35,431 bases of DNA from positions 1 to 35,431 of the forward strand of contig MIAO01000122.1 of assembly GCA_001829155.1 (NCBI GenBank), read 5' to 3'. The DNA is from Spirochaetes bacterium GWB1_36_13. GTDB taxonomy: Bacteria > Spirochaetota > GWB1-36-13. Position numbers and translations under genes: made by a program. Positions 26,345 through 34,924 of the stretch are shown here, piece by piece (position 1 is the stretch's first letter; every line of letters begins with the position of its first letter). The notes under the pieces are model-generated. The model did not search any database. It was not told where the DNA came from and saw only the letters and a program-made list of their open reading frames with translations.

Positions 26345-27163
26345 TCACTTCTCCTTTCGTTTTTTGAAATAAAAAGCATTGTTATAATGAAGCAGTTCAA
26401 GATTGGGGTGCTGGATAAAAGCGGTATTTGAACTGGAAACAATCAGATATCCGTCTTCTTTCAAAACATCAACCGCTTTCCGGATAATTTCGTTTCTTAT
26501 CGTTGAGTTGAAATAAATCAGCACATTGCAGATGAAAATAATATCAAAATACGACTGGAGAACCGGAAAATAAAGGTCTTTTAAAAGGTTGATCTGTTTG
26601 ATTTGAATCAGGGAGAGGACTTCGGGGGCAATTGTAATGCTGTCATTGCTGATAACTGCGTTTTGTTTGATCAGTTCATGGAAGATTTCTCCGTCTTTTC
26701 TCATGGAAATCTTTTTATAAACGCCATTTTTGAGTTTATTCAGCGTGTTCAAATCAATATCAGTCGCAACCACTGGAGAATGAGATATTTTTTTTTCTCC
26801 CCACAAAGATTTTAAAAAAAGCGCGGCAGAGACGGCTTCTTCTCCGGATGAAGCGGCAGCGCTCCAGATCATGGGAGGAAAAGTTTTTTGTTCTTTATAT
26901 TTGGGTAAAATAATTTCCTTTAAGAGTTTGTAATATTTTTCTTCCCGAAAAAAATAAGTCTCATGAATCGTAAAAATCTCAATCAGGGCATTGAGTGCGT
27001 CCGTATTATGCTCCAGTTTTAATAAATATTTTTCAGGGGATTGATTCAAAAACTGATGATCCAGATAGCGTTTCACTGCTTTTTCATTGGATTCAATGAG
27101 CTGCAAACCGGTTTTGAGATAAATGTATTCAAAAATCGGCTGGTAATGGTTTTTATTTTCCAT
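26345..27163 (-). CDS. cheR: Chemotaxis methyltransferase CheR
   Basis: The 272-aa protein has an N-terminal helical domain followed by the SAM-dependent methyltransferase fold. Signatures are HETYFFREEKYY, WSAAASSGEEAVSAA (SAM-binding loop), ATDIDLNTLNKLKNGVY and CNVLIYFN. It methylates glutamates of the signalling domain of MCPs, here presumably the operon MCP at 29188-31188. The start overlaps the cheB stop by 11 bases and the stop is followed by cheA after two bases. The catalytic motifs look intact, unlike the phosphotransfer residues of CheA and CheB. Confidence 0.94.
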   Translation of the reverse strand: MENKNHYQPIFEYIYLKTGLQLIESNEKAVKRYLDHQFLNQSPEKYLLKLEHNTDALNALIEIFTIHETYFFREEKYYKLLKEIILPKYKEQKTFPPMIWSAAASSGEEAVSAALFLKSLWGEKKISHSPVVATDIDLNTLNKLKNGVYKKISMRKDGEIFHELIKQNAVISNDSITIAPEVLSLIQIKQINLLKDLYFPVLQSYFDIIFICNVLIYFNSTIRNEIIRKAVDVLKEDGYLIVSSSNTAFIQHPNLELLHYNNAFYFKKRKEK

Positions 27164-28154
27164 ATTGATTCCTGTTTTTCACAATTGAAATCAAATAATC
27201 CGCAATTTTTTCTAAAGGAAGTATGACCGATGCGCCGTTTAACTCAATCGCTTTTTTAGGCATTCCGAAAACAGTGGAAGTTTTTTCATCCTGAACCAGA
27301 GTAAATCCGCCGTTTTGAATAATTTTGAGACATCCGTTGGCTCCGTCCTGCCCCATTCCAGTCAGCAAAATCCCGACTAAATTTTTTTTAAAAGAATTGG
27401 CAGCGGTCTCAAAAAGCCTGTCCACAGCGGGTTTTTGGAAATTAACCTGCTGGGTGTCTTCATAATAAAAAACTTTATTTTTTACGACTAAATGGTTTCC
27501 CTGTAAAGCTAAAATCACTTCTCCCGCTTTGGGTTTGTCCTCATTGACGGCTGTGCGGATTTTTAATGGACTTTCCTGATCCAGATATTTGACCAGACCT
27601 TCCTCATGTCCTTGCTCCAGGTGCTGGACAATTGAAATGGAAACAGGAAAATCAGCCGGCAGATTATCTAAAATCATTTTTAAAGCTTTGGGTCCGCCCG
27701 TGGAGGAACCAATCACAATATGCTCGATTTTTTCTGTGTATTCTTGATGGGAAGCGTTTTGATTGTGTCTGGTCAAGGCTGGGAAAAGTTTTTTAAACTT
27801 GTTGAATAGTTCTGTTTGATAAAACTTGTCCTGAATCTTTTCCATGCTCGGATAATCAATGATTTTGGTAAAATTGAGTTTTTCAAGAGAAAGAATCTCT
27901 TCATTTTTCCATCTGCCTGTAAAAAGAATTTCAGTGAGAGAAGAAGCGTCTTTGAGTTGAGAAAAAAACTGGGTATCGGAAAAAGAAAAAGTATTCTCTC
28001 CCAAAATCAAGACATCGACCGAATTCTGTAAACAGAATTTCAAAGCTTCCTGTGAAGAGGAAGTCATAAAAACAACTTCTTCGTTTTGTTCTGCGAAAAT
28101 ATCTTTTAAAATATTCCGCATGATAGCAGAGGTGAGGGTCAAGACAATTTTCAT
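27153..28154 (-). CDS. cheB: Chemotaxis methylesterase CheB with a dead receiver domain
   Basis: The 333-aa protein has a receiver-like domain (1-115), a linker and the CheB esterase/deamidase domain (about 140-330). The catalytic triad is present: Ser in IGSSTGGPKAL (near 149), His in VQHLEQGH (near 175) and Asp in TGMGQDGANG (near 270). In the receiver the usual VDDS becomes TLTS (L7, T8) and the phospho-Asp position is Gly52 (VLILGENTF), so it cannot be phosphorylated conventionally. The esterase should therefore be uncoupled from CheA phosphate. It starts with an ATGA overlap of the cheW-like stop and has a GGAG ribosome site. Confidence 0.92.
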   Translation of the reverse strand: MKIVLTLTSAIMRNILKDIFAEQNEEVVFMTSSSQEALKFCLQNSVDVLILGENTFSFSDTQFFSQLKDASSLTEILFTGRWKNEEILSLEKLNFTKIIDYPSMEKIQDKFYQTELFNKFKKLFPALTRHNQNASHQEYTEKIEHIVIGSSTGGPKALKMILDNLPADFPVSISIVQHLEQGHEEGLVKYLDQESPLKIRTAVNEDKPKAGEVILALQGNHLVVKNKVFYYEDTQQVNFQKPAVDRLFETAANSFKKNLVGILLTGMGQDGANGCLKIIQNGGFTLVQDEKTSTVFGMPKKAIELNGASVILPLEKIADYLISIVKNRNQYGK

Positions 28155-28681
28155 AAAAGCGCTCCGTTTTTTTCTTGCAAAGCAGTGATCATTATTTTTT
28201 CTAAATCAATAAAATAAATTATTTTTTTTTCAATAAAAGAGCAGGCGGCAATTCCATGCTGATAAAGGCATGAAAAAAAATAGGAAGAAAGTAATTTAAG
28301 GTTTGAAAGAGAAATGTTTTTTATTTCCAGAGATGAGGGGAGAAGACAGGCAATGAGATGGGGAGAAAAAGATTGTTTGTCTTTTCTGAGGCTTTGTTTT
28401 AAAAGGCGTTGACTTTCTTTGGAATAATTTTTTGTATCGGTGATGATGCATAAAAGAGAAGAATCTTTTTTTTCTGTTTTAAAATGCCTGCATAAAAACT
28501 GATCCAAATCAAAAAGCAGAATTTTTTCTTCTCCGTACTGAATGATTTCCTGAAAATAAGGAATTGCTTTTTTCCTTTTTCCCAGAATATCGGGAGTAAC
28601 GCTCGCAAAAAACTGACTCCGGTTGATGTAAAAATCCATATTGGAATAATGAATGGATAAAAAATAGTTTTTTTTACTCAT
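28151..28681 (-). CDS. Divergent CheW-like protein
   Basis: The 176-aa protein has no clear family match, but its layout fits a CheW-type double barrel: YFLSIHYSNMDFYINRSQF at the start, an ILLFDLDQFL strand, and a closing GIAACSFIEKKIIYFIDLEKI. The RGLIN/G-x-I-P-V-V-D core of typical CheW is absent. The gene lies between a typical cheW and cheB with overlaps on both sides (its start lies within the cheW stop region; ATGA at its end). ATG 28693 is an alternative start. It may be a second coupling protein or an adaptor to the cyclases. The CheW assignment is moderate. Confidence 0.65.
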   Translation of the reverse strand: MSKKNYFLSIHYSNMDFYINRSQFFASVTPDILGKRKKAIPYFQEIIQYGEEKILLFDLDQFLCRHFKTEKKDSSLLCIITDTKNYSKESQRLLKQSLRKDKQSFSPHLIACLLPSSLEIKNISLSNLKLLSSYFFSCLYQHGIAACSFIEKKIIYFIDLEKIMITALQEKNGALL

Positions 28682-29174
28682 ATTCAATATCATGATGAAT
28701 TTTTTTTATTATTTGCCGAGTGTCCAATACAGGGATTTCTTCCTTCTCTAATGAGATAAACTGAGCAAAATAATTGTCTTTGGCATTTGAAGAAAGAATA
28801 GTGTGGATATTGTCTTTTTCAATAAAAACAATCTTTAAAACATCTGTGATGAGAAATGCTATTTTATCTATTTTATCCCGGAGAATAATAAATTTTTTCC
28901 CATCCAGCTTTTCATTATTGATTAATAAATGAATATCCACAACCGTATAAGGATCTCCCTGGCGGTTAATAAGCCCCCTGATATATTGAGGCACAAAAGG
29001 GAGATAGTAGATTTCGCTGTTGATAATAATTTCCTGCACCAGATTTTCCGCTAGAGCAAAATATTTTTCAGCAATCAGAAAGATGACAAATTTCTGCCCT
29101 TCATGAATTTCATTTTTTTCTTTCAGCTGATTTTCAGAGCGTTGTATTTCTTTAATAATTTCTGAATTTTCCAT
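28674..29174 (-). CDS. cheW: CheW chemotaxis coupling protein
   Basis: The 166-aa protein has a short N-terminal extension and a CheW domain: KFVIFLIAEKYFALAENLVQEII, then YYLPFVPQYIRGLINRQGDPYTVVDIHLLI, IAFLITDVLKIVFI and EEIPVLDTRQII. CheW links the MCP signalling tip to CheA. An upstream in-frame ATG at 29222 lies inside the MCP gene. I prefer ATG 29174, 13 bp after the MCP stop and preceded by GAGAG. It overlaps the next gene slightly. Confidence 0.9.
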   Translation of the reverse strand: MENSEIIKEIQRSENQLKEKNEIHEGQKFVIFLIAEKYFALAENLVQEIIINSEIYYLPFVPQYIRGLINRQGDPYTVVDIHLLINNEKLDGKKFIILRDKIDKIAFLITDVLKIVFIEKDNIHTILSSNAKDNYFAQFISLEKEEIPVLDTRQIIKKIHHDIEYE

Positions 29175-29187
29175 TGACTCTCTCAAT

Positions 29188-31188
29188 TTAATTTTTTTCA
29201 GTATTGGATTCTTTCGTGGCATCTATTTTGTATCTGCTGACCAGATGAGCGGATGTTTCTGAAACATTGTAAAGGTCTTCTGTCACTCCTGAAATTTCTC
29301 TTGTGGCAACGGCGATATTGTCCGCCCCCTCAGAAATCTGTTTAATGGCAATGGATACCTGTTCAAAAGTAACCACCTGCTGCTGAATCGATTTCGCGAT
29401 CTGATTCATGGATTCAGTCGATATTTCAGAACTGGATAAGACATCTTCAAAAAGTGCGTGGATATCTTTGGCAAACTGGTTGCCTTCTTTAATTTTTTCA
29501 GTTCCTGTTTCAGAAGTTAAAATCAGGCGGTCGGAAGATTTTTGAATCTCGGTGATTCTTTCTTTAATTTCACGGGTGGAAGTAACGGTGGAATCAGCCA
29601 GTCTTCTGATTTCAGCCGCAACAATCTGGAAATTTTTTCCCGCTTCTCCAGCTGAGGAAGCTTCCAATTCCGCATTAAAGGCAATGATTTTTGTCTGATC
29701 GGCAATGTTATTAATCATGTTGACAATATCCCAGATATTGTTTATTTTTTCACTTAAAAACTTGATCCCATCGATGGTGACCCGGTTTGCGTCGTTGATC
29801 TCAGACATTTTTTTAAGCGTATCCTGAACTTTATCAAATCCGTTTTTAACTGTTTTCTGGGTATTGGTACTGATATTGACTATTTCGTTGATTTTTTTCT
29901 CAATTGATTTTGATAAAATATCCAGATCTTCCATAGTGCTGACAATTTCTTTAACCGCTGCCGCCTGTTCGTTGGAAGTGGAAGAAGTTTCCTGTGATGA
30001 GCTTGCCAGGGTCTGAATCAGATCCAGAAGTTTATGGGTGACATTGCGCAAATTCATGAGAAGCTCGCGGTAGTTTGCCAAAAACTGGTTGAAAGACAAG
30101 CCCATATCATCAATTTCATCTTGAAGAATTTTATGAGAAACACTTTGATAGCCTTGAGTAAGGTCTCCTTTTTCCGCTACTGAAAAAATATGCCTGAATT
30201 TTTCGATTTTTTTTGCCAGCAGTTTTCCGGTCATGGAAGAAATCAATAAAGATATGATAAAAGCTACCAAAACTCCCAGAATAATGAAAATTTTTAAAAG
30301 AAACAAGGGAGCCATGAGTTCGTCATAAGACAATCCGCTGACAGCAATCCAGTCCAGTTCTGGAATATAACTGAAAAAAGCGATGTAGTCTTTGCCTTCT
30401 TCTTCAATCAAATAGTGAAGCTTGCCGTTTTTTTCCTGAAGCATTTTTTTAATATAAGGTTTATCAGATAGATTTTTTCCTTCCAGTTTTTCGTGAATAA
30501 GAGCATTGCCTTGATTGTCAATAATGTATATAAATCCAGTTTCACCCAGTTTAATGGAGATCAGATTATCCCTGAAATCAGCCGTATTCACCAGTGAGTT
30601 AAATTCACTCTTATAGGCAGAAACCCAGAGAATTAATTTCAAGGGTTCAAAATAGGTGATGTATCCTACTTTTTTTCTCGCCTGCTGTTCATTTTTATTT
30701 TTCCATTCATACTCAAAATACCCTTCTTTTTCAGGACTCTGTAAAATATTTTCTACCTTTTGCCAGAACGGCGCCTTGGAAACATTGACTCCTTCAGAGG
30801 CCGGATGAATCAATAAAGTTCCATCATCTTTCACTCCGGCAAGATAACCGGTCTCTCCTACTTTCATAAAAGCGGGGTAAAGAAAAATATTCCGGAGCAT
30901 TGCGATAACTTCTTTTTCACTTCTATTTTGCTTCTTTTTGTATAACTCGTAGTAGTACTCAGTCATGTTTTTTGTTTTTTGAGAAAAGGTTCTCAAATGG
31001 TTTTTGATTGAAACATCCAGAATAGCGGTTATTTTTTTATTAATGGTTTGAGACAAAAGACCAATATTATCTTCTTGTATCTGAATGATCTGAGATTTTG
31101 AATAAAAATAAACAACAATTCCTGTCAAGAGTAAAATAATAAACATGGTTCCGCCAAAAGTGATAAACAGCTTATTCCGGGTTTTCAT
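29188..31188 (-). CDS. Methyl-accepting chemotaxis protein with dCache-like sensor
   Basis: The 666-aa chemoreceptor has TM1 (about 10-30), a large extracytoplasmic domain (about 35-290), TM2 (about 294-318), a HAMP-like linker and a signalling coiled coil. The sensor has two similar halves typical of dCache: KVGETGYLAGVKDDGTLLIH and KLGETGFIYIIDNQGNALIH. The signalling tip (near 490-530) reads NNIADQTKIIAFNAELEASS and GKNFQIVAAEIRRLA, a somewhat divergent form of the conserved core. AAGGAG lies upstream of the ATG. It is the first gene of the chemosensory-cyclase operon and is presumably its dedicated receptor. No C-terminal CheR pentapeptide is visible. Confidence 0.94.
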   Translation of the reverse strand: MKTRNKLFITFGGTMFIILLLTGIVVYFYSKSQIIQIQEDNIGLLSQTINKKITAILDVSIKNHLRTFSQKTKNMTEYYYELYKKKQNRSEKEVIAMLRNIFLYPAFMKVGETGYLAGVKDDGTLLIHPASEGVNVSKAPFWQKVENILQSPEKEGYFEYEWKNKNEQQARKKVGYITYFEPLKLILWVSAYKSEFNSLVNTADFRDNLISIKLGETGFIYIIDNQGNALIHEKLEGKNLSDKPYIKKMLQEKNGKLHYLIEEEGKDYIAFFSYIPELDWIAVSGLSYDELMAPLFLLKIFIILGVLVAFIISLLISSMTGKLLAKKIEKFRHIFSVAEKGDLTQGYQSVSHKILQDEIDDMGLSFNQFLANYRELLMNLRNVTHKLLDLIQTLASSSQETSSTSNEQAAAVKEIVSTMEDLDILSKSIEKKINEIVNISTNTQKTVKNGFDKVQDTLKKMSEINDANRVTIDGIKFLSEKINNIWDIVNMINNIADQTKIIAFNAELEASSAGEAGKNFQIVAAEIRRLADSTVTSTREIKERITEIQKSSDRLILTSETGTEKIKEGNQFAKDIHALFEDVLSSSEISTESMNQIAKSIQQQVVTFEQVSIAIKQISEGADNIAVATREISGVTEDLYNVSETSAHLVSRYKIDATKESNTEKN

Positions 31189-31402
31189 AGAGACTCCTTG
31201 TGAGATGTTTCATAAATTCAGTTTTGTATAAACAATAATAAAGATAAAGAAAAAATCAAGAGATTTTTTTATAAAATTTATATTTGTTTAAAATAATATT
31301 TAATGTATTGTAAATTAATTTATAATAAATTTGTTTAGACGGAAAAAATTTCTTGCATTTTCCTGTTTTTCCTGAAAGTGCAAAAAAATTAAAAAAAAAT
31401 GT

Positions 31403-31430
31403 TAAAGAATTTACAAATCCATCGAAAATA
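31403..31430 (+). promoter_or_regulatory. Possible sigma-28-like promoter of flaB copy 2
   Basis: TAAAGAAT (31403-31410), ten bases, then ATCGAAAATA (31421-31430) resembles TAAAGTTT-N11-GCCGATAA. It lies 44 bp before the ATG. A related pair precedes the other flaB. It is weak on its own. Confidence 0.38.
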
Positions 31431-31473
31431 GTATTAACACGGATGTTAGAAAAAAGTTTCAAGGAGGAGACTA

Positions 31474-32337
31474 ATGATCATCAATCATAATATGAGTGCT
31501 ATTTACACTCAGAGACAACTCAATATCAACGACGGCGATTTACAGAAAGATATCGAAAAACTTTCTTCAGGACAAAGAATCAACAGAGCAGGCGATGATG
31601 CGGCAGGACTTGCTGTATCTGAAAAGATGAGAGCCCAGGTGAAAGGACTTTACCGGGCGAGTCAAAATGCTCAGGATGGTATTTCCTTTATTCAGACAAC
31701 TGAAGGATACCTTCAGAATACTCAGGATATTCTTCAAAGAGTCAGGGTTTTGGCTGTACAGTCTTCAAACGGTATTTATACTACTGAAGACAGAATGCAG
31801 ATTCAGGTGGAAGTTTCACAATTAATTGATGAAATCGACCGGATTGCGTCACACGCACAGTTCAATGGTCTTTCCATGCTGACAGGACGGTTTGCATTCA
31901 ATACTGTGGATCCTCAAAATACAGCAGCCAGCCTCTGGTTTCATATTGGAGCAAATATGGATCAAAGAGAAAGAGTCTATATTGGCACCATGACTGCAAG
32001 AGCTTTAAATATCAAGGAACAGGCGTCCAATGATATTCTTTCTCTTTCTACTATGGAAAAAGCAAATCAGGCAATCGGAACTCTGGATGTAGCGCTGAAA
32101 AAAGTCAGCAAACAACGAGCGGATCTCGGCGCTTATCAAAACCGGCTTGAATATGCGATCAAGGGACTGGAATCAGCCGCTGAAAATATTCAGTCTGCTG
32201 AATCGAGAATCAGAGATACAGACATGGCTCACCAAATGGTGGAATATTCTAAAAATAATATTCTCCTTCAGTCTGCCAATGCGATGCTGGCTCAGGCAAA
32301 TCAAAGAACTCAAAGCGTTCTACAGCTTTTAAGATAA
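31474..32337 (+). CDS. flaB: Periplasmic flagellar filament core flagellin FlaB (copy 2)
   Basis: The 287-aa minimal flagellin begins [20 protein letters not shown] and ends [10 protein letters not shown]. It is nearly collinear with the copy at 15122-15982 and diverges mostly around [18 protein letters not shown] and the following 40 residues. AAGGAGGAG sits seven bases upstream of the ATG, a strong ribosome site expected for an abundant filament protein. A terminator follows directly. It is divergent from the chemosensory operon. Multiple FlaB paralogues that co-assemble are normal in spirochaetes. Confidence 0.97.
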   Translation: MIINHNMSAIYTQRQLNINDGDLQKDIEKLSSGQRINRAGDDAAGLAVSEKMRAQVKGLYRASQNAQDGISFIQTTEGYLQNTQDILQRVRVLAVQSSNGIYTTEDRMQIQVEVSQLIDEIDRIASHAQFNGLSMLTGRFAFNTVDPQNTAASLWFHIGANMDQRERVYIGTMTARALNIKEQASNDILSLSTMEKANQAIGTLDVALKKVSKQRADLGAYQNRLEYAIKGLESAAENIQSAESRIRDTDMAHQMVEYSKNNILLQSANAMLAQANQRTQSVLQLLR

Positions 32338-32347
32338 TTTTTTTTAT

Positions 32348-32374
32348 ACCCTCTCAAGGATGAGAGGGTTTTTT
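32348..32374 (+). terminator. Rho-independent terminator of flaB copy 2
   Basis: ACCCTCTCA-AGGA-TGAGAGGGT is a perfect 9-bp stem followed by a T run, 10 bp after the flaB stop codon. The next ribosome site begins just after it, so readthrough would express the downstream gene. Confidence 0.93.
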
Positions 32375-32392
32375 CTTTTCAAGGAGGAGGGG

Positions 32393-32944
32393 ATGGTTTT
32401 TGAGCCGGCACAATCCAATTCTATTCAGACTTATAAAAATTCAATTGCGGTGGAATCAAAAAAAATAAAGGTTAAAAATGTTCCTCTTTATTTTTTTTCA
32501 GGTCTGATAGTTCTTTTTTTTATTACTTCATTTGTTTATCTCCAAAAAGTCTATTTCAATATTGATGAGAAAAAAAAATCAATTGAAAAACTTCAGGGAG
32601 TTGAAAACAGTCTAAATATCCAGAATGAAAAGATCAAAATGATCCTTTCCCAAATCAAAAACGGGATAGAAAGCGATCAAAAACTGATCAAGATTATCGG
32701 TGAAAGCCAGTTTCAAAAAGAATCAGAAATGATAAAAGAAAATTTTGAAAAAATGAACCAGGAACCTCAATCCCGTTCTTCTTTTTATATTATCCTTTTC
32801 GGGATCCTGTTTTTAGTTGTTTTGCGCCTTCTTTACCTTGAATTTTCAAGCGAGTCGGAGTGGAAAAGAAAAAAGAAAAACAAAGCCGGTTTTTTCGGTG
32901 CTGTTTTTCAATGGGTCAATCATTTTAAAATGCAGAAAAGATAA
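32393..32944 (+). CDS. Unknown protein, two TM helices around a coiled coil
   Basis: I do not recognise this 183-aa protein. It has a short polar N-terminus, TM1 (PLYFFSGLIVLFFITSFVYL, near 35-55), a charged segment likely to form a coiled coil (about 62-125; EKLQGVENSLNIQNEKIKMI), TM2 (FYIILFGILFLVVLRLLYL, near 130-150) and a basic C-terminal tail (KRKKKNKAG). That topology places the coiled coil outside the cytoplasmic membrane. ATG 32393 follows AAGGAGGAGGGG; an in-frame ATG at 32360 lies inside the flaB terminator and is unlikely. Position after flaB suggests, but does not show, a link to periplasmic flagella. Confidence 0.7.
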   Translation: MVFEPAQSNSIQTYKNSIAVESKKIKVKNVPLYFFSGLIVLFFITSFVYLQKVYFNIDEKKKSIEKLQGVENSLNIQNEKIKMILSQIKNGIESDQKLIKIIGESQFQKESEMIKENFEKMNQEPQSRSSFYIILFGILFLVVLRLLYLEFSSESEWKRKKKNKAGFFGAVFQWVNHFKMQKR

Positions 32945-32957
32945 TTTTTTTTAAATT

Positions 32958-32977
32958 GGAGGGGAAGTTTCCCCTCC
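32958..32977. terminator. Bidirectional terminator between convergent genes
   Basis: GGAGGGGA-AGTT-TCCCCTCC is a perfect 8-bp stem between the stops of the two-TM protein (+) and ilvN (-). On the minus strand it is followed by AATTTAAAAAAAA, and on the plus strand by GGTTTCTT. Confidence 0.72.
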
Positions 32978-32983
32978 GGTTTC

Positions 32984-33262
32984 TTAAGTCAAAAACTCAT
33001 CCATTTTCCTGATCAGCTCTTCTTTTTCATCGTGTCTGAGAGAAACCTCCAATACATCATGAAGTTTTTCAAGCTGTTTGATGATCTGGGAAATTTTCTC
33101 ATTTTCCTCGACTGCCAGAAGCATCCGGCTTTTTTCCGTGTTTTTCAGACGGTTGACAAAAATTCCTTCCAGATTGTAGGCCCGTCTTGAAAAAAGACCT
33201 GTAATATGAGACATAACGCCCGGATGATTCCGGACGGTGAGTTCAATAATCGCTGTTTTCAT
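32984..33262 (-). CDS. ilvN: Acetolactate synthase regulatory (small) subunit
   Basis: The 92-aa protein is a single ACT domain: IELTVRNHPGVMSHITGLFSRRAYNLEGIFV is the conserved valine-binding and dimer region. It is of the short type, about the length of E. coli IlvN (96 aa), without the C-terminal domain of IlvH-type subunits. It confers stability and usually valine feedback inhibition on the catalytic subunit. The gene starts three bases after the ilvB stop, and AGGAG overlaps the end of ilvB. Confidence 0.95.
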   Translation of the reverse strand: MKTAIIELTVRNHPGVMSHITGLFSRRAYNLEGIFVNRLKNTEKSRMLLAVEENEKISQIIKQLEKLHDVLEVSLRHDEKEELIRKMDEFLT

Positions 33263-33265
33263 GCT

Positions 33266-34924
33266 TTACTCCTGAATCATTTCAATATTTGATTTTCCCG
33301 GGGGAACAATGGGAAAGACATTTTCATCCGGGTCTGTCATCCATTCAACCAGAAAAGGGGTTTTGGATTCAATCATATCGTCAAAATACTTTGCTTCTTC
33401 TGTTTCATTCTCTATTCGGATACTCCTGATGCCGAATCCTTTCCCGATTGAATCAAAATCCGGCGTATAGTGAAATTGAGAGGCAAAATAGTTTTTAGCA
33501 AAAAAAAGTTCCTGCTGCTGTTTTACCATTCCCAATTGTCTGTTATTCAATATAATAATGGTAATATTTAAGTTCCATTCATGGACAACCGCAAGTTCTT
33601 GAATATTCATGAGAAATGACCCGTCTCCCGTGAAAAGAATAATCTTTTTATCCGGATTTGCCAATGCTGCGCCAATTGCTGCCGGAAGACCGAATCCCAT
33701 AGTCCCCAGTCCTCCCGATGTCAAAAACGATCTCGGTTTTTGAAAAGGGTAGTGCTGGGCAGTCCACATCTGATGCTGACCGACATCGGTAATAATAATT
33801 GCATCATCGGGCAGCTCTCTTCCGATTCTTTGAATCAGAGAAGCGGGATGATACTTTTTTTTAGGAAAAGGCATAGGATGTTCTTTTTTCAGTTTTTCAG
33901 TTTCCTGTATCCAGTTTTCCCGTTTTGAAGATTCTATCATCGGGATCAATTTTCCGATTATTTTTTTCAAGTCTCCTGCCAGATACAAATCCGTTTTCCT
34001 GATTTTATCGATTTCGGCTTTATCTATATCGATATGAATAACAGAAGCTTTTTTACAAAACGCGTCCACTTTTCCGGTTGCCCGGTCGTCAAACCTTGCG
34101 CCCGTTACAATAATCAGATCCGCTTCCTCCATCATCATATTCACACAGGGGGCGCCGTGCATTCCGATCATTCCGGAAAATAAAGGGTGGTCTGAAGAAA
34201 TAGCCCCCAGTCCCATTAAAGTGGAGACAACCGGAATCGAGTTTTTCTCAGAAAGTGTTTGAATCTCTTGGGAGGCTTCTGCTGAGAGAACACCCCCTCC
34301 GATATATAAAACCGGTTTTTGAGCCCGGTTGATTTTTTCAGCGGTTTTTTTCAAGTCTTCTTCGTTCCATTCTTCTTTTGGCTCAAATCGGCTTTCGTCC
34401 TCCATAGAAATAAAATCAATGATTTGATTTTGAACATCTTTTGGAATATCGATCAAAACCGGTCCCGGACGACCTGATTCAGCGATCCAAAAAGCTTCAA
34501 AGAGAGTTTTTTCAATTTCATCAGCATTTTTAATAAAAAAATTGTGCTTTGTAATCGGGAGGGACAGCCCGTAAGTATCGACTTCCTGAAAAGCATCGGT
34601 GCCTAAAAGGCTGGAGGCGACCTGCCCTGTAATCGCAATCATCGGGATAGAGTCCAGTTTGGCATCTGCAAGTGCTGTTAAAAGATTGGTAACTCCGGGA
34701 CCTGAAGTAGCAATACAAACCCCTGCTTTTCCGGTGGTACGGGCAATTCCCTGTGCGATAAATCCTGCCCCCTGTTCATGACGGGCAAGGATATGGGTGA
34801 TTTTTCGGCTCTTTGAAAGAGCATCGTAAATAGGGAGGTTTGATCCCCCCGGGATCCCTGATACCAGACGGACTCCTTTTTTTTCTAAAGTTTCTATAAT
34901 AATCTCAGCGCCTTTTTTTTCCAT
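33266..34924 (-). CDS. ilvB: Acetolactate synthase catalytic (large) subunit
   Basis: The 552-aa ThDP enzyme condenses two pyruvates to acetolactate, or pyruvate and 2-ketobutyrate to acetohydroxybutyrate, the first shared step of valine, leucine and isoleucine synthesis. Visible motifs are the catalytic Glu50 in RHEQGAGFIAQG, ATSGPGVTNL, ITGQV, and the ThDP/Mg motif GDGSFLMN followed by ILNN. Length is normal. GAGG precedes the ATG. It forms an operon with ilvN and is preceded by an attenuator leader, so expression should fall when branched-chain aminoacyl-tRNA is plentiful. Confidence 0.97.
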   Translation of the reverse strand: MEKKGAEIIIETLEKKGVRLVSGIPGGSNLPIYDALSKSRKITHILARHEQGAGFIAQGIARTTGKAGVCIATSGPGVTNLLTALADAKLDSIPMIAITGQVASSLLGTDAFQEVDTYGLSLPITKHNFFIKNADEIEKTLFEAFWIAESGRPGPVLIDIPKDVQNQIIDFISMEDESRFEPKEEWNEEDLKKTAEKINRAQKPVLYIGGGVLSAEASQEIQTLSEKNSIPVVSTLMGLGAISSDHPLFSGMIGMHGAPCVNMMMEEADLIIVTGARFDDRATGKVDAFCKKASVIHIDIDKAEIDKIRKTDLYLAGDLKKIIGKLIPMIESSKRENWIQETEKLKKEHPMPFPKKKYHPASLIQRIGRELPDDAIIITDVGQHQMWTAQHYPFQKPRSFLTSGGLGTMGFGLPAAIGAALANPDKKIILFTGDGSFLMNIQELAVVHEWNLNITIIILNNRQLGMVKQQQELFFAKNYFASQFHYTPDFDSIGKGFGIRSIRIENETEEAKYFDDMIESKTPFLVEWMTDPDENVFPIVPPGKSNIEMIQE

